DNA of 64,000 nt. Origin: Chromatiales bacterium (GTDB taxonomy: Bacteria; Pseudomonadota; Gammaproteobacteria; UBA6429). The stretch spans positions 558,001-622,000 of the forward strand of contig JALTJN010000362.1 of the NCBI GenBank assembly GCA_027076405.1. The letters are read 5' to 3'. Under the pieces are notes generated by a model that had not been told where the DNA came from, ran no database searches, and saw only the letters and a list, made by a program, of their open reading frames with translations. Of the stretch, positions 1 to 9,305 are shown in pieces. The first letter of the stretch is position 1. Every line of letters begins with the position of its first letter. A program made the position numbers and the translations under genes.

Positions 1-1909
1 GGCCATGGGGTTTGTTTGTTGATAGATTAGTGGTGTCATGAACATGGCAACCAATACATTCCATTGTTTCTCCAGGCTTAACTTGAAACCAGGATTGATG
101 ACGACTACTAATACGGCGACCGTCTTTATCAAGAATACCAAGGGTTAATGGGACGTTTGCCGGTACTTTGATTTTAACTGAACCGTCCGGCTCAATAGGA
201 GCGTAGCCAACAATTTCACGCATACCTTGTTGTGTACTGCGTCCAAATGCCGCGTTATCAATACGTTTTACCGATCTATCTGGCAAGCTTACAGCTTTTG
301 TAATGCGTATGAATCGAGCCGGGCGTTGATCCGCAGTGGTATTTTTAGGGTTTGCCATTTCTGCCGGAGTGTCTATTGTAATTGCGATGCCATCATTATC
401 CGTTACCGGTAAGGTTGCACCATAGGCGGCAAAACTATTGTCAAAGTCGTATACGCTACGAATATGCAGAGTACCAACCCCATTATCGGCATCACCACTA
501 TTAATTTCTGGAGAAACGACTTTGAGCTTATCAAAAATAATGGGAGGAATTTTTTTTGCATAAGCCATAACGACTTCACTAAATACGGTATCGGCTTCAG
601 GTTTGATCAGTGGTATTTGTGTATTACTTGAAGCATCTACCAGAAAAATACCATAGCTAGGTGGTGCTTCAACTAAATTGGGATCACTAAGCTGGGCGGC
701 TGATGCCAGAGTACATGGAATAATCGTGGAGTTTGGATCGGTGGGTACCGATAAAATCTGGCACTGACTCCAGCTCATTAAGTAACGGTTTGAGCCATCA
801 AGCATTGGGAAAATGGCATTGTAGCGGCCTTTAAGTGATAAACCGGTTCCGGAAGCAGAATTTTGTTTAAAAACAGTTTGTGCAGTACCGGAAATAAAGC
901 CCTGTTGAGACCAGACAGGTTGAGTATTGTCTGCAAAATTTTTCGCATCAATAAAAATAACATCTCCACCGCCAAAACTGGTGACAAAGGGACGAAAAAT
1001 CGTTATGAGTCGTCCATCAGGCATTTCTTGCGCTTTAGAAAAGTGAAAATCTGTGGATGTATCTTGACCGGTGCGGTTACTGTGTGCACCGTAATACTGC
1101 TGAATATCAGTACCATCTGGATTCATACTGTAGAGACTTACCGCATCGCGATTACCATTATTGTTCCAGCGACTAAAAACGATTCTGCCAGAATTTCTAA
1201 GGACAAGAGGATTGAGGTCATTACTTGGATTAAAAGTGACCTGTTTAATCGTACCGTCAGTATTTAAGATGTGCAGAGAGAAGGCCGAATTTCTGCGATC
1301 TTCATTAACAGAGGTAAAGGTGCTTCGTCCTTCGTTGACTCGAATTCCTTTTGCTTCAACCTGGCGGGTTGAGGCAAAAATAATACGTCCATCGGGTAAA
1401 TAACGTGGTGAAATATCATCTCCGGCTTCTTGCATACCGGTAGAAATAGGCGTGGTTAAACTTCCTGTGGTGATGTCATATTCGTATAAATTCCAGCTGG
1501 GTGTGATGCCATTATTAGGTGTAAGGTCTTGTAATCGAAGGGAAAAAATGAGTTTTGTGCCATCGTATGAAACACTAACATCTTTAACATCACCCATGCC
1601 ATTAGTGATTGCTCTTGTAATATTAATGGTTTTAGCGGCGGTACTTGCTCGAGCCTGTAAATATAAATCACCACCTTGCTCAAAAGTGACCGGAACACGT
1701 AAATCATTTGTTGTTATCGCCCCATTCATATCACGAGGCGTTGGACGTTTAATATAGGCAATGGCCACATCCTGAATGCCTATTGCGCCAGCTTCGGAAT
1801 CACCTTCACCACCACCACAAGCAGTTTGTAATAAAACGAGAGCACCAAGACTGAGTAGTCTAATGGCGGGTGGTATCACTGAATTCTTGCTTGTTGTGTC
1901 CCGTAACAT
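1..1909 (-). CDS. HzsA-related beta-propeller protein with a haem c site (partial, 3' end outside window)
   Basis: The reading frame is open from an ATG at 1909 to the window edge, giving at least 636 codons. A hydrophobic stretch at residues 16-29 ends at Cys31, suggesting a lipoprotein, although position -3 is Gln, so the lipobox is imperfect. Residues about 50-330 carry repeated PD40/TolB-like blades of the type SYDGTKLIFS, YLPDGRIIFAS and NSGRIVFS. A covalent haem motif, CIGCH, lies at Cys618-His622. This layout resembles the family annotated from the middle domain of hydrazine synthase alpha; that is a fold-level likeness and does not imply hydrazine synthesis. The gene is divergent from three exported genes, two of them c-type cytochromes, and shares a promoter region holding an FNR-type box. 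An ATG-TTC-TGA minigene overlaps the start codon. Confidence 0.75.
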   Translation of the reverse strand, partial: MLRDTTSKNSVIPPAIRLLSLGALVLLQTACGGGEGDSEAGAIGIQDVAIAYIKRPTPRDMNGAITTNDLRVPVTFEQGGDLYLQARASTAAKTINITRAITNGMGDVKDVSVSYDGTKLIFSLRLQDLTPNNGITPSWNLYEYDITTGSLTTPISTGMQEAGDDISPRYLPDGRIIFASTRQVEAKGIRVNEGRSTFTSVNEDRRNSAFSLHILNTDGTIKQVTFNPSNDLNPLVLRNSGRIVFSRWNNNGNRDAVSLYSMNPDGTDIQQYYGAHSNRTGQDTSTDFHFSKAQEMPDGRLITIFRPFVTSFGGGDVIFIDAKNFADNTQPVWSQQGFISGTAQTVFKQNSASGTGLSLKGRYNAIFPMLDGSNRYLMSWSQCQILSVPTDPNSTIIPCTLASAAQLSDPNLVEAPPSYGIFLVDASSNTQIPLIKPEADTVFSEVVMAYAKKIPPIIFDKLKVVSPEINSGDADNGVGTLHIRSVYDFDNSFAAYGATLPVTDNDGIAITIDTPAEMANPKNTTADQRPARFIRITKAVSLPDRSVKRIDNAAFGRSTQQGMREIVGYAPIEPDGSVKIKVPANVPLTLGILDKDGRRISSRHQSWFQVKPGETMECIGCHVHDTTNLSTNKPHG

Positions 1910-2055
1910 CAGAACATCCCCATTTTTATGGCTTCATTGGATATATATTATGGAGTTGAGAACGTAAACAATCCGAGAACAGTTTCACAAAATGTAACGA
2001 AATGTGTCTTAAATGAGAACAGGGTCATAAAAAGATTTATTGAAAGCGCCTAGTA

Positions 2056-2069
2056 TTGATCTAGATCAA
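2056..2069. promoter_or_regulatory. FNR/ANR-type operator in the divergent promoter region
   Basis: The sequence TTGATCTAGATCAA is a perfect match to the FNR consensus TTGAT-N4-ATCAA. It lies about 93 bases before the preferred start of the rightward cytochrome gene and about 147 bases before the leftward HzsA-like gene, so it could serve either direction. A class II arrangement would put the rightward transcription start near 2104; the -10 there is weak (TGTATC or TGAATT). Control by oxygen or redox state is inferred from the motif alone. Confidence 0.75.
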
Positions 2070-2161
2070 TAGAAGTAGGATTTTGCTCTCTGAATTTGTA
2101 TCAAGTTATCGTGTGGTAAAAATACAAATATGTGGAGCTTAGTAAGCAAAAGGCAATAAAA

Positions 2162-3406
2162 ATGCAAAAAACTATTACGGTAAGGACTAGCCAGTTAAAT
2201 ATGATTATTCATCGTCAGCGCATTATTTTGGGCTTAATTTTACTGTTGGTGTTACTTGGCTTTGTGGATTCATCGTATGCGGATTCTCGTACACAGGCAA
2301 AACGTATTCATGATCGTATCGCCGGGGTAGCGCCTAGCATGGCTGTGTTAAACAGCATGGAAGCCAAGGTTTCAAGCGGTGATGCAGTTGGTGCAGCGTA
2401 TATCGCAATGCAGAACAAGCATTTTTATAACGCAACACTGGTTAATTTTATCACTCCATGGACGAATGAAGCGCGTGCGATATTTCCTGAAGATATGGAT
2501 ACCGAAGGCACATTGAATGACTATACAGCGACAGTTATTGGTGTGATTCGGGATGACCTTGATTTTCGTCGTATTCTTTATGATGACATTCTTTATATAG
2601 GTGTAAATACTTCTCCTGCATATAGCTACTCAAGTAATGCTCATTATCAAGCATTGGAAAAATCGGGTGCAAATATGGGTGACCCTACTGTGCTTACAAG
2701 AGTTACACAATCTTCTCAAACAGGTGGTGTTCTAACTGCAGCTGATACGGCCGGAATTATTACATCAAGAGCAGGAGCAAAAGCTTTTTTTGTTGATGGT
2801 ACCAATCGAGCCATGTTTCGTTTTACTGTCCTAAATCATCTTTGTCAGGATATGGATCAGTTAAAGGACGTTACTTTGCCTTCAGATCGTATTCGTCAGG
2901 ATGTATCTCGTAGTCCGGGTGGTGATAGTCGAATATTCATGAATGCTTGTATAGGCTGTCATACAGGAATGGATCCATTAACCCAATCATTTGCTTATTA
3001 TGATTTTGATGATACTAATAAAGTTTTAAATTTTACCAATGGAACTGTTCAGCCTAAAAACTTAATTAATTCCGACAATTTTAAACCTGGTTATATTGTG
3101 CCTGATAATAGTTGGGTCAATTATTGGCGTCAGGGGAAAAATTCTTTATTAGGCTGGAATAGCACTCCTCTTTCCGGAGCAACTGGTAAAGGTACAGGGG
3201 CAAAATCAATGGCACAGGAGTTGGCGTATAGTGATGCCTTTGCCCGTTGTCAGGTTGAAAAAGTGTTCAAGGCTGTTTGTTTGCGTCCGGCAGGTAATAC
3301 TGCAGATCGTGCTGCAGTAACAAGTATCATAGGTAAATTTGTTACTGGCGGACATAAGTTAAAGCAGGTTTTTGCAGAAACCGCAGCTTATTGTTCTGGT
3401 CCATAG
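2162..3406 (+). CDS. Exported monohaem c-type cytochrome-like protein, unknown family
   Basis: The protein has a hydrophobic signal segment ending in SSYADS and one haem c motif, CIGCH, at Cys263-His267. The region after the haem is rich in aromatic residues, and the C-terminal 60 residues hold three further cysteines. I prefer the ATG at 2162 because AAGG sits about nine bases upstream; an in-frame ATG at 2132 would add ten residues and lacks a good ribosome site. I do not recognise the family; it distantly recalls the haem-bearing DUF1588/DUF1585 modules, but I cannot confirm that. It begins a rightward run with a dihaem LamG protein and a Tat-exported protein (gap of 48 bases, then 35), which suggests one extracytoplasmic redox unit. 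A SGAT tetrapeptide near residue 340 resembles the core of an ApbE flavinylation site but lacks the upstream Asp. Confidence 0.7.
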   Translation: MQKTITVRTSQLNMIIHRQRIILGLILLLVLLGFVDSSYADSRTQAKRIHDRIAGVAPSMAVLNSMEAKVSSGDAVGAAYIAMQNKHFYNATLVNFITPWTNEARAIFPEDMDTEGTLNDYTATVIGVIRDDLDFRRILYDDILYIGVNTSPAYSYSSNAHYQALEKSGANMGDPTVLTRVTQSSQTGGVLTAADTAGIITSRAGAKAFFVDGTNRAMFRFTVLNHLCQDMDQLKDVTLPSDRIRQDVSRSPGGDSRIFMNACIGCHTGMDPLTQSFAYYDFDDTNKVLNFTNGTVQPKNLINSDNFKPGYIVPDNSWVNYWRQGKNSLLGWNSTPLSGATGKGTGAKSMAQELAYSDAFARCQVEKVFKAVCLRPAGNTADRAAVTSIIGKFVTGGHKLKQVFAETAAYCSGP

Positions 3407-3454
3407 TTGTTTCAATATAAATATTAAATCGTTTAATCGATGGAGTAATAAACG

Positions 3455-6142
3455 ATGAGAAAAACATCGGATATAGTTAAATTAATTTCTCTTGCATTGC
3501 TTTCAGTTATTGTACTGACAGCGTGCGGTGGCGGTGCAGAAACAACGGGTAATCAAAATACTGGTGCGAGTGTTTCCTCTTCATTGATTACAGCATCCAC
3601 TTCACCCGATGTTATTGCCTTTGAAAAAACTGTCTGGCGTAATTTATCAAGTCAAAGTCGCTGTGGTCGTTGCCACTCAACCGGTGGTCAACAACCTCAA
3701 TTTGTTCATGGAGCAAGTTTGGAAACGGCGCATGCTGCAGCATTAAGTTTTGTTAGTGGTGTACAAGTCGCTAATTTGGCTAACCCGGCAAGTTCTAGAA
3801 TGGTAACCATTATTAGTAGCGGTCATAAGCAAGTAAATGGTAAATCTCAGGCATGTTGGTTAGCGACAGATGCTGATTGTGCAAGTGCGATACAACAATT
3901 TATTGTTGACTGGAACAATGAAACAAATGGTACTGCTGCAGTACCAAAAGGCGTTACGCTTAAAGCGCCAAGTCCTTTACGTAATGTTGGTGCAAGTAAA
4001 GCTTATCCTGCTGCTGCATCCGGTTTTGCATCAACGGTGTATCCTGTTTTAACAGCAAACTGTTCAGGTTGCCATACACCATCTCCGGCTAATCCGAAAA
4101 CAGCCCCCCAGTCTCCTTATTTTGCTTCGGGTGATGTCAACGCTTCTTACTTGGCAGCTCAACAGAAAATGGATTTACTAAACCCTGCTAATTCACGTTT
4201 TGTTTTACGTTTACGAAATGAGTTTCATAATTGCTGGACAAACTCTTGCGCAAATGACGCTGCGGCAATGGAAGCTGCGATTACAAGCTTTTCAAATATG
4301 ATTACACCAACTCAGGTTGATCCGAATTTAATTGTCAGTAAAGCGATGAAGTTATTACCTCCGGAAGCGATTATTGCTTCGGGTGGTGAGCGTCATGTTA
4401 CGAACCAAATTGCACTATGGGAGTTTAAGTCTGGTGTGGGTGCGACACAGGCAGTTGATACAAGTGGAGTTGAACCCATTATTAATTTATCTTTGTCCGG
4501 TGATTATAGTTGGGTAGGGGGCTATGGTATTCAGTTTAACAATAGCTCGGCAACAACATTTAATGGTCGTGCTCAGGCAACCTATCAGGCAAGTCAAAAA
4601 TTATTAAATAATATTCGGACGCGTGGTGAATACTCCATTGAAGCCTGGGTTATCCCTGCAAATGTTGTTCAACAAAATAGAAATATCATTTCATATTCTG
4701 GTAGCACAACTGCACGTAACTTTACTATCGCGCAGAATGAGTATAACTATCAGTTTTATAATCGTGCAGCCCCTCTCAATGTTGCGAGTGATAAAAATGG
4801 TGCCCCTGTTTTAGAAACTGCTGCAGGTGATCAGGACCTTCAGGCATCACAACAACATATCGTTATGAATTATGATCCTGTTAATGGTCGTCGTATGTAT
4901 GTTAATGGTGTATTTACTGGTGACACAGATGCTAATGATGCGGGTGGTTTGCTGACTGACTGGGATAACACCTTTGCCTTTATTCTTGCTAATGAATTGG
5001 GACGAAATGATGGTTGGCAGGGTACGGTTCGAATGGTAGCCATTCATAATAGAATTTTGACAGATGCCCAGATTCAGCAAAATTTTAAAGCGGGTGTGGG
5101 TGAGAAATTTTTCCTCTTGTTTAGTATTGGTCATATTCCCGGTGTTCCTGCAGATAGCTATATAAAAGTTCAGGCTGAGCAATATGATACGTATAGTTAC
5201 TTGTTTAATAATCCGGTTTATGTGAATTTGGGTAATCCGGTACCTGCTATTAACTTCCCGATTAAAGGAATGCGGATAGGGATTAATGGTAAAGAAGCGA
5301 TTGTGGGACAATCCTTTATTAATTTAACGCCTGATGGTTCGAGTTTAAATATCACTGCAAATAATCAGGAAATTTCAAGGTTAGGTTCTGTTATTCAATT
5401 GCAACAAGGTGTTCAGATTGATGATTTCTTTCTAAGCTTTGAAGAATTGGGGACACAAAGTAATCCATTTATTGTTGCGGCACCTGCAGCGCCACCTGCC
5501 CCGGTCGATTTGCCAGACAGCTCAGATATTGGCAGCAGAACATTTTCAGAGATAAATGGAATGATGTCGGATGTCACCGGTGTACCGACAAATAATTCGG
5601 CTGTTTCGGCCACCTATATTAAATTAAAACAGCAGTTACCTTCTTCTGAAGACTTATCTGCTTTTGGTCCGGCAAATATCATTGCTATATCTCAACTTGC
5701 TTTTGAGTATTGTGACCGGTTAATTGAAGATACGAGTATTACGGGGTTATGTGAAAGAACCGGAACAACAATTCCTGCAAGAGCATGTATGTTTGATACC
5801 TTTAATTTCTCTCAGGCTTCAACGACCGCATTTAATGTTACTGATAAAACGGCAGTAGCTAATGCTTTATATGATCGAATGATTGGTATTCCGTCTACTG
5901 CATCAGGGGCTGAACTTATAAATGCACCTACCCGGGGTCAGGTATTAAATGAGTTAATTGATAGTACAAATAATATCGTTAATTCACCGGTGGGTAATGC
6001 AGGTAATTTGGTTGATCGCTTATTAACGGAAAGCTGCCCAACGGCGGAGCTGGACTGTAGTGCGACAGGTTCAGGAACGAAAGAAATTGTAAAAGCAATG
6101 TGCACCGCAGTGTTAGGCAATGCTGCCACATTGGTACAGTAA
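3455..6142 (+). CDS. Dihaem cytochrome lipoprotein with a LamG-like domain
   Basis: An N-terminal signal with lipobox LTAC puts the acylated cysteine at residue 24. Two haem c motifs follow: CGRCH at residues 70-74 and CSGCH near 203-207, each inside a short cytochrome-like segment. Residues about 385-540 read as a concanavalin/LamG-type jelly roll (YSIEAWVIP, later RRMYVNGVFTG and LGRNDGWQGTVRMVAIHNR), a fold that usually binds sugars or other surface ligands. The last 200 residues contain several cysteines and have no function I recognise. At 895 residues it is the largest protein of the cluster. The order haem domains then ligand-binding domain suggests a surface-exposed electron-transfer protein; the partner and substrate are unknown. 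Confidence 0.75.
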   Translation: MRKTSDIVKLISLALLSVIVLTACGGGAETTGNQNTGASVSSSLITASTSPDVIAFEKTVWRNLSSQSRCGRCHSTGGQQPQFVHGASLETAHAAALSFVSGVQVANLANPASSRMVTIISSGHKQVNGKSQACWLATDADCASAIQQFIVDWNNETNGTAAVPKGVTLKAPSPLRNVGASKAYPAAASGFASTVYPVLTANCSGCHTPSPANPKTAPQSPYFASGDVNASYLAAQQKMDLLNPANSRFVLRLRNEFHNCWTNSCANDAAAMEAAITSFSNMITPTQVDPNLIVSKAMKLLPPEAIIASGGERHVTNQIALWEFKSGVGATQAVDTSGVEPIINLSLSGDYSWVGGYGIQFNNSSATTFNGRAQATYQASQKLLNNIRTRGEYSIEAWVIPANVVQQNRNIISYSGSTTARNFTIAQNEYNYQFYNRAAPLNVASDKNGAPVLETAAGDQDLQASQQHIVMNYDPVNGRRMYVNGVFTGDTDANDAGGLLTDWDNTFAFILANELGRNDGWQGTVRMVAIHNRILTDAQIQQNFKAGVGEKFFLLFSIGHIPGVPADSYIKVQAEQYDTYSYLFNNPVYVNLGNPVPAINFPIKGMRIGINGKEAIVGQSFINLTPDGSSLNITANNQEISRLGSVIQLQQGVQIDDFFLSFEELGTQSNPFIVAAPAAPPAPVDLPDSSDIGSRTFSEINGMMSDVTGVPTNNSAVSATYIKLKQQLPSSEDLSAFGPANIIAISQLAFEYCDRLIEDTSITGLCERTGTTIPARACMFDTFNFSQASTTAFNVTDKTAVANALYDRMIGIPSTASGAELINAPTRGQVLNELIDSTNNIVNSPVGNAGNLVDRLLTESCPTAELDCSATGSGTKEIVKAMCTAVLGNAATLVQ

Positions 6143-6177
6143 GATTAACGATGAATAGAATGTAAGGAAGTTTTATC

Positions 6178-7767
6178 ATGGCAAAGAAGAAAAATAGAAC
6201 GCTTCATCCGGATGAGCCATTGTTACATCCTGATCATCCTCGTCCTGTGACACGACGTGAATTTATCAGTCAGGGTTTTGCTACTGGGGCTGGTGCAGTA
6301 CTTGCGCCATCCATGCTGGGTATGCTTGCCGGTACGCGAGAAGCTCATGGTTTATCTAATGATCTGGAAGCATTAAAAGCGATTAATCAATGTAATATCG
6401 TTCCCGGAGCCGATAAAATTCCTTTTATTTGTTTTGATCTTGCCGGTGGAGCAAATATTGCCGGTTCCAATGTGCTTGTAGGAGGACAGGGAGGCATTCA
6501 GGATGTATTAACTTCAGCAGGTTATAGTAAGTTAGGTATTCCCGGTGACAGATTACCAACGACTTTTTCTGCTACCGATCCTTTTGTTAATCTGGATCTT
6601 GGTATTCCTTTTCATGCTGAAAGCTCAATGCTTGCAGGCATCAAAATGCGTTTTACGAATACGACAAATGTTAATGGTGCGGTTATTCCTGCACGTTCTG
6701 ATAATGATACCGGTAATAATCCTCATAACCCGATGTATGGAATTAATAAAGCCGGTGCACGAGGTGAGTTGCTTACTTTAATTGGCTCACGTAATTCAAT
6801 TTCGGGCGGGAATTCATTAGCACCAGCTTCTATGATCGACTTATCGGTGCGCCCAACAAAAATTGATCGACCAACAGATACTCAAGGTTTAGTTGATACA
6901 GGTCAGCTTGCTACAAAAATGGGATTGAAAAATGCCACTCGTGTGATGGAATCAATTCAGCGAATAAGTGATAAGAAGCTTCAGAATGGGAATGTAAATA
7001 CTGGTTTAACTAATGATGCTGCTATTAAAAAGCAAGTTAACTGTGCGTATGTTAAAAGTGCAGACATGGTTGAAAAATTTGGTATTCCAACTGCGCTGGA
7101 TTCAACAGCATCTGATCCGGTGATCGGTCAGATTTTTTCAGCCGGTGATTTATCGGGTGATCGTGAGTTTGCCAAGACAGCAGCAGTTATGAAAATGGTT
7201 TTAAATGGTTATGCCGGTGCAGGTACTATTACAATGGGTGGTTATGACTATCATACCGGTAATCGTACAACGGGTGATGCACGTGATTTACGTGCTGGCC
7301 AGTGTATTGGGGCTTGCCTTCGTTATGCCGAGCTGTTGAATAAACCTTTAATGATATATGTATGTAGCGATGGTTCTCTTGCAAGTAATGGAACACCTGA
7401 TGCAGGAGCAAATGGTAAGCTGGTGTGGACAGGAGATAATTCATCAACAGCATGTTCATTCTTCCTTGTTTTTAAACCTGGTGCTGCTGCTCCTGTATTA
7501 TTAACGACAGGTGGTTATTCTGCTGCACAACATCAACAATTAGGTTGGTTCCGTCCAGGGGCTTCAGTAGAAACAAATGCAACACCTGCAGCGAATAACG
7601 TAAATTTGTTAGTTGAAACTGTTATTCTAAATTACATGGCACTTCATGGAGAGGTTGGTAATTTTAATACCGTATTTCCGGGACAAGGTCTTGGCGATAA
7701 TGCAATGCTAGATAGAATGACCGCCTTTGAGCCAATCGTTGCTGGAACGGTATCTAATCCGGTATAA
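6178..7767 (+). CDS. Tat-exported DUF1501-like protein
   Basis: A twin-arginine signal, TRREFIS, with Arg26-Arg27 and a following Ala/Gly-rich hydrophobic stretch implies export of a folded and possibly cofactor-bearing protein. The body contains phrases typical of the DUF1501 group, which has an alkaline-phosphatase or sulfatase-like fold: CFDLAGGANIAGSN near residue 81 and GGYDYHTGN near residue 355. I do not see the usual sulfatase cysteine or serine nucleophile signature, so no catalysis is assigned. It follows the dihaem LamG gene by 35 bases and looks cotranscribed with it. DUF1501 proteins often pair with haem-bearing partners in other bacteria. Its stop lies one base from the convergent apbE stop, with no terminator visible between them. 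Confidence 0.65.
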   Translation: MAKKKNRTLHPDEPLLHPDHPRPVTRREFISQGFATGAGAVLAPSMLGMLAGTREAHGLSNDLEALKAINQCNIVPGADKIPFICFDLAGGANIAGSNVLVGGQGGIQDVLTSAGYSKLGIPGDRLPTTFSATDPFVNLDLGIPFHAESSMLAGIKMRFTNTTNVNGAVIPARSDNDTGNNPHNPMYGINKAGARGELLTLIGSRNSISGGNSLAPASMIDLSVRPTKIDRPTDTQGLVDTGQLATKMGLKNATRVMESIQRISDKKLQNGNVNTGLTNDAAIKKQVNCAYVKSADMVEKFGIPTALDSTASDPVIGQIFSAGDLSGDREFAKTAAVMKMVLNGYAGAGTITMGGYDYHTGNRTTGDARDLRAGQCIGACLRYAELLNKPLMIYVCSDGSLASNGTPDAGANGKLVWTGDNSSTACSFFLVFKPGAAAPVLLTTGGYSAAQHQQLGWFRPGASVETNATPAANNVNLLVETVILNYMALHGEVGNFNTVFPGQGLGDNAMLDRMTAFEPIVAGTVSNPV

Positions 7768-7768
7768 A

Positions 7769-8755
7769 TTACCTGACAGGCATCAATCCCTTGCTGTAAT
7801 ACATTTGGCCATTATTATCGATAATAATGGCCTCTGTATTTGGCAGCTCTGAAATTAATTTCATCCCCTTTTTTAAACCCAATATAAATACGGTCGTGGA
7901 AAGTGCGTCGACAATGGTACTTTGCTCTCCCAGAATACTGACACTTATTAGCTCGCGTGCAGAGTCGCCGGTGCTGGGTTTTATAATGTGATGATGACGA
8001 ATATTGTCTTTTATAAAGTAACGCTCATAATCACCGGATGTTGAAATGGCCGTTTGGCTTAAAGGTAATACCACGGCAGATTTATTTTTGTCTCTTGGAT
8101 GACGTATTCCGACATACCAGGGACGTCCGCCTTTATCACCGATAATTCGGGTATCACCACCTGCTGAAACCATGGCCTGAGTAATTCCATGGTCCTGTAA
8201 AATTTTAATAGAACGATCAACGGCATGACCTTTAGCAATCCCGCCTAAATCAATTTTAGTACCGAGCTGAGTAAAAAATATAGTTTGATTTTTTTTATTC
8301 AGCTGAATGTGTTTATAATTTATTTTTTTTAAATGACTGGCAAGTTCATCTTTTGTGGGTTGTGATTTTTTACGGTAATCATAAAATTGACCAACACTGG
8401 CAAATGTAATATCAAAAGCACCCTTTGATAGCCTGGAAATTTCCAGAGATTGTTGAATTAAATTAAACAGTTCAGTGCTGATTTTAACAGGATGTTCGGC
8501 GGCCTGATGATTAATTAAACTTAATTCACTGTCCTTTTTAAACGGACTCATAAGTGAATCAATACGTTTCATTTCTGTAATGACTCGTTGAATATTTTGT
8601 TCAGCTAATTTTTTGTCTGTGTGCCACAACTCAACATGAATGGCTGTTCCCATAATGGCGCGATCTGCTTTAAACCATTCAGCTTGAATAGAACTGGAAA
8701 AGGATAGTAATAATAAAATTACTACAGATAGAATATTGTAGCGTTGCTTAATCAG
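7769..8755 (-). CDS. apbE: FAD:protein FMN transferase ApbE
   Basis: ApbE attaches FMN from FAD to a threonine or serine of exported redox proteins. The core is present: a Gly/Ala-rich SAGGDTRIIG segment, KIDLGGIAKGHAVD, and ISTSGDYERYF. The first ATG, at 8653, would give 294 residues with no signal peptide. The same frame is open further upstream and encodes a clear signal (hydrophobic VVILLLLSF, then SSSIQAEW), but that stretch contains no ATG, GTG or TTG. Translation may therefore begin at CTG (8755) or ATT (8752), overlapping the last codons of the Nudix gene, for about 328 residues. I annotate from the CTG and flag this as uncertain. It is convergent with the cytochrome cluster; a shared substrate is possible but unproven. 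Confidence 0.85.
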   Translation of the reverse strand: MIKQRYNILSVVILLLLSFSSSIQAEWFKADRAIMGTAIHVELWHTDKKLAEQNIQRVITEMKRIDSLMSPFKKDSELSLINHQAAEHPVKISTELFNLIQQSLEISRLSKGAFDITFASVGQFYDYRKKSQPTKDELASHLKKINYKHIQLNKKNQTIFFTQLGTKIDLGGIAKGHAVDRSIKILQDHGITQAMVSAGGDTRIIGDKGGRPWYVGIRHPRDKNKSAVVLPLSQTAISTSGDYERYFIKDNIRHHHIIKPSTGDSARELISVSILGEQSTIVDALSTTVFILGLKKGMKLISELPNTEAIIIDNNGQMYYSKGLMPVR

Positions 8756-9305
8756 AACTCTGGCCTAAACGGTTCCGTTTTGAGATAACGCCGGTATGGA
8801 TTGAAAAATCATTTTGCTTTTTATCTTCAAAATAATGTTTGAGTGTATTAGCTATAGTTTGAAAGGCAAGTTGATCCCAGGGAATATCTTCTTCTTTAAA
8901 AAGTTGCACATCTAAACTTTCAGGGCCGGCATAAAAATCTAAATCTAAAAGTTTTGCGCGGTACAAAACATAAATCTGATTGATGTGAGGAAGACTAATA
9001 ACAGAATAGATATTTTCAATTTCAAGGTTAGCATTAGCTTCTTCGTGTGATTCACGCAAAGCAGCTTCTTCAAGAGACTCCTGGTTTTCCATAAAGCCGG
9101 CAGGCAATGTCCAAAGTCCATGACTGGGTTCAATGGCGCGTTTGCAGAGTAAAACCTGATCTTGCCAAACCGGTAAGCAACCAACAACTAGTTTAGGGTT
9201 TTGGTAATGAATAATATTGCAGTGTTCACAAATGAAGCGGGGTAAGTTATCACCATCTGGAATACGATGAATAACCGATTTGCCACATTCACTGCAAAAT
9301 TTCAT
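8748..9305 (-). CDS. Nudix hydrolase with an N-terminal zinc ribbon
   Basis: Residues 1-30 form a zinc ribbon with Cys4, Cys7, Cys26 and Cys29. The Nudix box follows at about residues 71-93 and fits G-x5-E-x7-RE-x2-EE (GFMENQE through REXHEE). At 185 residues it matches short NudC-like ADP-ribose or NADH pyrophosphatases that keep the ribbon and the Nudix core but lack the longer NudC N-terminus. The substrate cannot be read from sequence. Its start overlaps the stop of the upstream 65-residue gene by four bases (ATGA), and its 3' end overlaps the likely start of apbE, so the genes from yggX to apbE look translationally coupled. Confidence 0.85.
   Translation of the reverse strand: MKFCSECGKSVIHRIPDGDNLPRFICEHCNIIHYQNPKLVVGCLPVWQDQVLLCKRAIEPSHGLWTLPAGFMENQESLEEAALRESHEEANANLEIENIYSVISLPHINQIYVLYRAKLLDLDFYAGPESLDVQLFKEEDIPWDQLAFQTIANTLKHYFEDKKQNDFSIHTGVISKRNRLGQSSD

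Noticed and set aside
863..1267. A 134-codon plus-strand reading frame
   Set aside because: It lies wholly opposite the HzsA-like gene, whose translation is clearly protein-like across the same stretch; the plus-strand product has no recognisable pattern.
3175..3190. SGAT tetrapeptide in the monohaem cytochrome as an ApbE flavinylation site
   Set aside because: The accepted motif needs an Asp three residues before the Ser; here a Thr occupies that place, and the surrounding sequence differs from FMN-binding domains.
4847..5311. A 154-codon minus-strand reading frame
   Set aside because: It is antisense to the LamG domain of the dihaem gene and reads as a shadow of its codon pattern.
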